Below are positions 14,724 through 16,996 of a stretch of 16,996 nt of DNA, one piece after another. Location of the stretch: contig CBFGSB010000057.1 of assembly GCA_965651325.1 (NCBI GenBank), forward strand, positions 1-16,996, written 5' to 3'. The first letter of the stretch is position 1, and each line of letters opens with the position of its first letter. The position numbers and the translations under genes were made by a program. The notes beneath the pieces were generated by a model. The model saw nothing but the letters and a program-made list of their open reading frames with translations. It had not been told where the DNA came from and ran no database searches. Source of the stretch: IDS-8 sp965651325 (GTDB lineage Bacteria > Pseudomonadota > Gammaproteobacteria > Steroidobacterales > Woeseiaceae).

Positions 14724-16996
14724 CTACGGCCTGAAGGTGATGGTGGTGCCGTTCAGGTCATTCGGTGCTGAAACGTCGAACAGTTCGTACGTCGTACCCG
14801 AAGCCGGCCACGTCGAAGAGGACGAAAGGTCGCTCGGCCCCGGATCGGCAGCACCGTTGCCCGGTGTGATCCCGACGATGTTGTCGGGTGAGTCCACCTG
14901 CCTCGGGTAGCTGATGTGGATCGTACCGTTCGCCCGCAATGTCACGGCAAACGTGTTGCTGTCGCCGCTGGCGAACTGCGGCACGTCGAGGAACGATACC
15001 GTGAAGGTCGTGGCACCGGACTGCGCGAGGACCATTCCGCCGGCGTTCGGCGACAAATCGTCCCACAGTGCCGCGATACGGGGCGGCCCGTTCAGCAGGC
15101 TGTCTACGGACTCGATGAAGTTCAGCGAGACCGTGTCGGCCGTGCCGAAGGTCAGGTTACCGTTGCCGTTGACGAATACGCTGTCATAGCTCGCTCCCTG
15201 GAACGGGAACGAGAAGGGCAGCGCCACCTCCACCGCGCCGTCGTCCGACATCGGCAGGACCGTGCCGTCGAATGCCGCTATGCCGAGCACGTACCGGCCG
15301 CCGCTTCCCCCTGCGCCGGTGAAACCGGTATCGGGGTAGGTTGTGACCGCCAGGTAGTAGACGCCGTCAGACGGCACCTCGTAGACGATCTGCGACAGCA
15401 GCCCCCTGCCGCCGTCGTCGTCTATTGCCACCAGGTTGCCGTCCTGGTCGAACAGCCCGATGAGGCTGTCGAGCTGCCCCCTGCCGACCGAGGCAACCAG
15501 GGACGTCCCGCCTTGCACCTCGAAACGGTAGAAGTCGATGTCACCACCGGCCGGGTTGATCTCCGTGAAGCGATCTGCCGACAAGCTGTCAAAGGGCAGC
15601 GAAACGTTGCGGGCATTGGCAATGGAGTCGTTCGGCTCGGCCCAGCTATCGTCCAGGTCGGCGGTCCCGGTAAAGCGCAGGCTTTCGCCGGCCAGGTCGA
15701 CCGGGTTGGACGCGTCGAATAGCTCGAAGGCCGCCGGGGCCTTGTTCAGCCTGATATTCTTCCCGGTTGCGTTGAGGTCCCGGGACCGCTCGAACCCGGA
15801 GGTTACGGCGCCGCCGCAGGATACGCCGGTGAGGCCGTCGGTCGCAGACAGGTCACCGTAGGTGATATCAATGACGTTGGCCCTGGGTTTCAACTCGACG
15901 GTGAAGGTGTTGGCGCCCAGGTCCGGAAACTCGGGCACGCCCGCCCACGTCACGCTGAACCGGTGCTCGGTCGCGCCGAAGGTGACGTAGCCGCCGGCGT
16001 TCGGGGACAGGTCGTCCCAGAGCGGAGCGATACGCGGCGTCTCTGAGAGGAAGAGTCCGACATCCTCCACCCAGTTCCCGAAGAAGCTGTCGGGAGCGCC
16101 GAACGTCAGGCTGCCGTTCGCGTTCACGAACACGGAATCGAACGTCATGCCGCAAATGTCATAGTCGAACGGCAGGAACAGCTCGAAATCGTTGTCGTCG
16201 CCGAGCGGCAGCGGGTCACCCGGTCGCGGTGAGTTGAAGATGACGTCCACTCCGCTGGCCGGCGGGTTGACGAACGCAAACTCGAGCGGCGGATCGGCGG
16301 TATCGACGTTGTTCGATTCGCCTGCTCCGCTGTAGTACTCCTCCGGTCCCGGCAGCGGCACCAGCACCGGTGTGCTGAAGCTGGCCGGGTCGGTCAGGAC
16401 GCTATTGACGTAAACGCGGTAGTTCGCGCCTGGCGTCAGCCCGAACAGCGTGTAGGTGCCGGTGACCGGGTCCGCCTGGCCGCCTATACCCTGGTTGTAG
16501 TCGCCGGAGAAGGCGGATACCGCGTCTTCGAACGGATCGGCCTCGTTGCGGGCGATCACGGTGACGCCGGTCAGCTTGGTCTCCCCGTTGGTAGCGAGGA
16601 TGGTGCCGCTGATGTTGGCCGTCGTGGCCGCGAAGCTCGCGTCGGGATACAGCGCCGAGACCGAGGCAATATCGTCACGCTCCAGTGTCTGGGTGCCGAT
16701 GCCCGGACCGAAGTAGAACGGATACATCGTCTCCAGGTAATCGACGGCAAACGGGTCCGGCGGGATGAACGGATTGTCCGGATTGGGTCCGGTGGCGTCC
16801 CCGAGGCCCACGAAAAGCTGGCCGTTGACGATCGTGTGAGCGAGGTTCGTATAGTGACCGAACTCGTGCACCATCACGTCGGTGGCCGCCGTGAGATCGT
16901 CGAACGCAGGGCCGTTCAGGAAGGACACGCCTTCGGTGATCTCGCAAGCGAGGGTGTCACCCCACTCGGGGCCCGCGAAGCCCAGCACGCCGGAGC
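14724..16996 (-). CDS. Matrixin-like metalloprotease with PPC and duplicated beta domains, 5'-truncated
   Basis: The coding frame is open through the right edge, so the signal peptide, any propeptide and the start are missing; the GTG at 16988 is only the first possible start in view. Numbering from there, HEFGHYTNLAH (41-51) is a zinc site HExxHxxxxxH. It is followed by the Met-turn TMYPFY (Met88) and LERDDIASVSALYPD, which match the end of matrixin (MMP-like) catalytic domains. Next come a carboxypeptidase-regulatory-like beta segment (~123-200), beta domain A (~266-437), a pre-peptidase C-terminal (PPC) domain (~445-575, EPNDSIANA, DIDFYRFEV, YYLAVTTY) and beta domain B (~577-754). It is very likely secreted and anchors or processes substrates outside the cell. 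Few charged-to-basic residues and many Asp/Gly suit an extracellular protein. It ends at a strong terminator. Confidence 0.88.
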   Translation of the reverse strand, partial: SGVLGFAGPEWGDTLACEITEGVSFLNGPAFDDLTAATDVMVHEFGHYTNLAHTIVNGQLFVGLGDATGPNPDNPFIPPDPFAVDYLETMYPFYFGPGIGTQTLERDDIASVSALYPDASFAATTANISGTILATNGETKLTGVTVIARNEADPFEDAVSAFSGDYNQGIGGQADPVTGTYTLFGLTPGANYRVYVNSVLTDPASFSTPVLVPLPGPEEYYSGAGESNNVDTADPPLEFAFVNPPASGVDVIFNSPRPGDPLPLGDDNDFELFLPFDYDICGMTFDSVFVNANGSLTFGAPDSFFGNWVEDVGLFLSETPRIAPLWDDLSPNAGGYVTFGATEHRFSVTWAGVPEFPDLGANTFTVELKPRANVIDITYGDLSATDGLTGVSCGGAVTSGFERSRDLNATGKNIRLNKAPAAFELFDASNPVDLAGESLRFTGTADLDDSWAEPNDSIANARNVSLPFDSLSADRFTEINPAGGDIDFYRFEVQGGTSLVASVGRGQLDSLIGLFDQDGNLVAIDDDGGRGLLSQIVYEVPSDGVYYLAVTTYPDTGFTGAGGSGGRYVLGIAAFDGTVLPMSDDGAVEVALPFSFPFQGASYDSVFVNGNGNLTFGTADTVSLNFIESVDSLLNGPPRIAALWDDLSPNAGGMVLAQSGATTFTVSFLDVPQFASGDSNTFAVTLRANGTIHISYPRQVDSPDNIVGITPGNGAADPGPSDLSSSSTWPASGTTYELFDVSAPNDLNGTTITFRP
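14727..15260 (-). repeat. Duplicated beta domain, copy B
   Basis: Second copy, at the C-terminus after the PPC domain. The matching landmarks are LPFSFPF, YDSVFVNGNGNLTFG, PRIAALWDDLSPNAGG, NTFAVTL and the closing YELFDVSAPNDLNG. The fold resembles nidogen-like beta domains by motif, but I cannot assign a family with certainty. Confidence 0.85.
15678..16193 (-). repeat. Duplicated beta domain, copy A
   Basis: First copy of a ~170-residue domain in the metalloprotease. Shared landmarks with copy B are LPF near the start, YDSVFVNxNGxLTFG-type strand (FDSVFVNANGSLTFG here), PRIAPLWDDLSPNAGG, NTFTVEL, and the closing FELFDASNPVDLAG. The DNA at 15993-16040 is still visibly similar to 15039-15086 in copy B. 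Confidence 0.85.

Overview
The window is a GC-rich chromosomal segment of a Gram-negative bacterium. An outer-membrane TonB-dependent receptor, a periplasmic adaptor paired with MacB/FtsX-type permeases, and an exported S9 peptidase all point that way. The gene families (plug-type receptor of the 'PQTAFDMV..PGF' kind, S9 peptidase with a DxDxDG insert, PPC-domain metalloprotease) suggest a gammaproteobacterium, perhaps near Xanthomonadales, Steroidobacterales or Woeseiales. That placement is inference from family resemblance only. Coding density is high. No tRNA, rRNA, CRISPR array, insertion sequence or phage gene was seen, and no gene-free stretch exceeds about 215 bases.

Layout. The left part (1-7270) is transcribed rightward. 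It holds a four-gene export-type ABC operon (adaptor, cut by the left edge; ATPase; two different FtsX-like permeases), then a TonB-dependent receptor, then a fumarylacetoacetate hydrolase-family enzyme. The right part (7296-16996) is transcribed leftward. In transcription order it holds a secreted matrixin-type metalloprotease (cut by the right edge) ending at a strong intrinsic terminator; a BON/membrane/SRPBCC protein; a three-gene signalling operon (PAS histidine kinase, CheY-like receiver, REC-GAF-kinase-REC hybrid); and an exported prolyl-oligopeptidase-type peptidase. The two halves converge near 7270-7296.

How the genes work together. The four ABC genes should form one tripartite complex coupling an ATPase to inner-membrane permeases and a periplasmic adaptor. 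The three signalling genes overlap by 4 bases at both junctions and form a phosphorelay with no DNA-binding or enzymatic output domain, so its target lies elsewhere. The receptor, hydrolase, peptidase and metalloprotease have no evident pathway link to each other.

The most unusual signal is at the first signalling junction. The kinase ends in an in-frame A_AAA_AAG heptamer within a run of eight A, and the -1 frame from there is open directly into the receiver gene. Ribosomal or transcriptional slippage could therefore make a fused kinase-receiver protein in addition to the two separate products. The metalloprotease's duplicated beta-rich domain around a PPC domain is the second point of interest.
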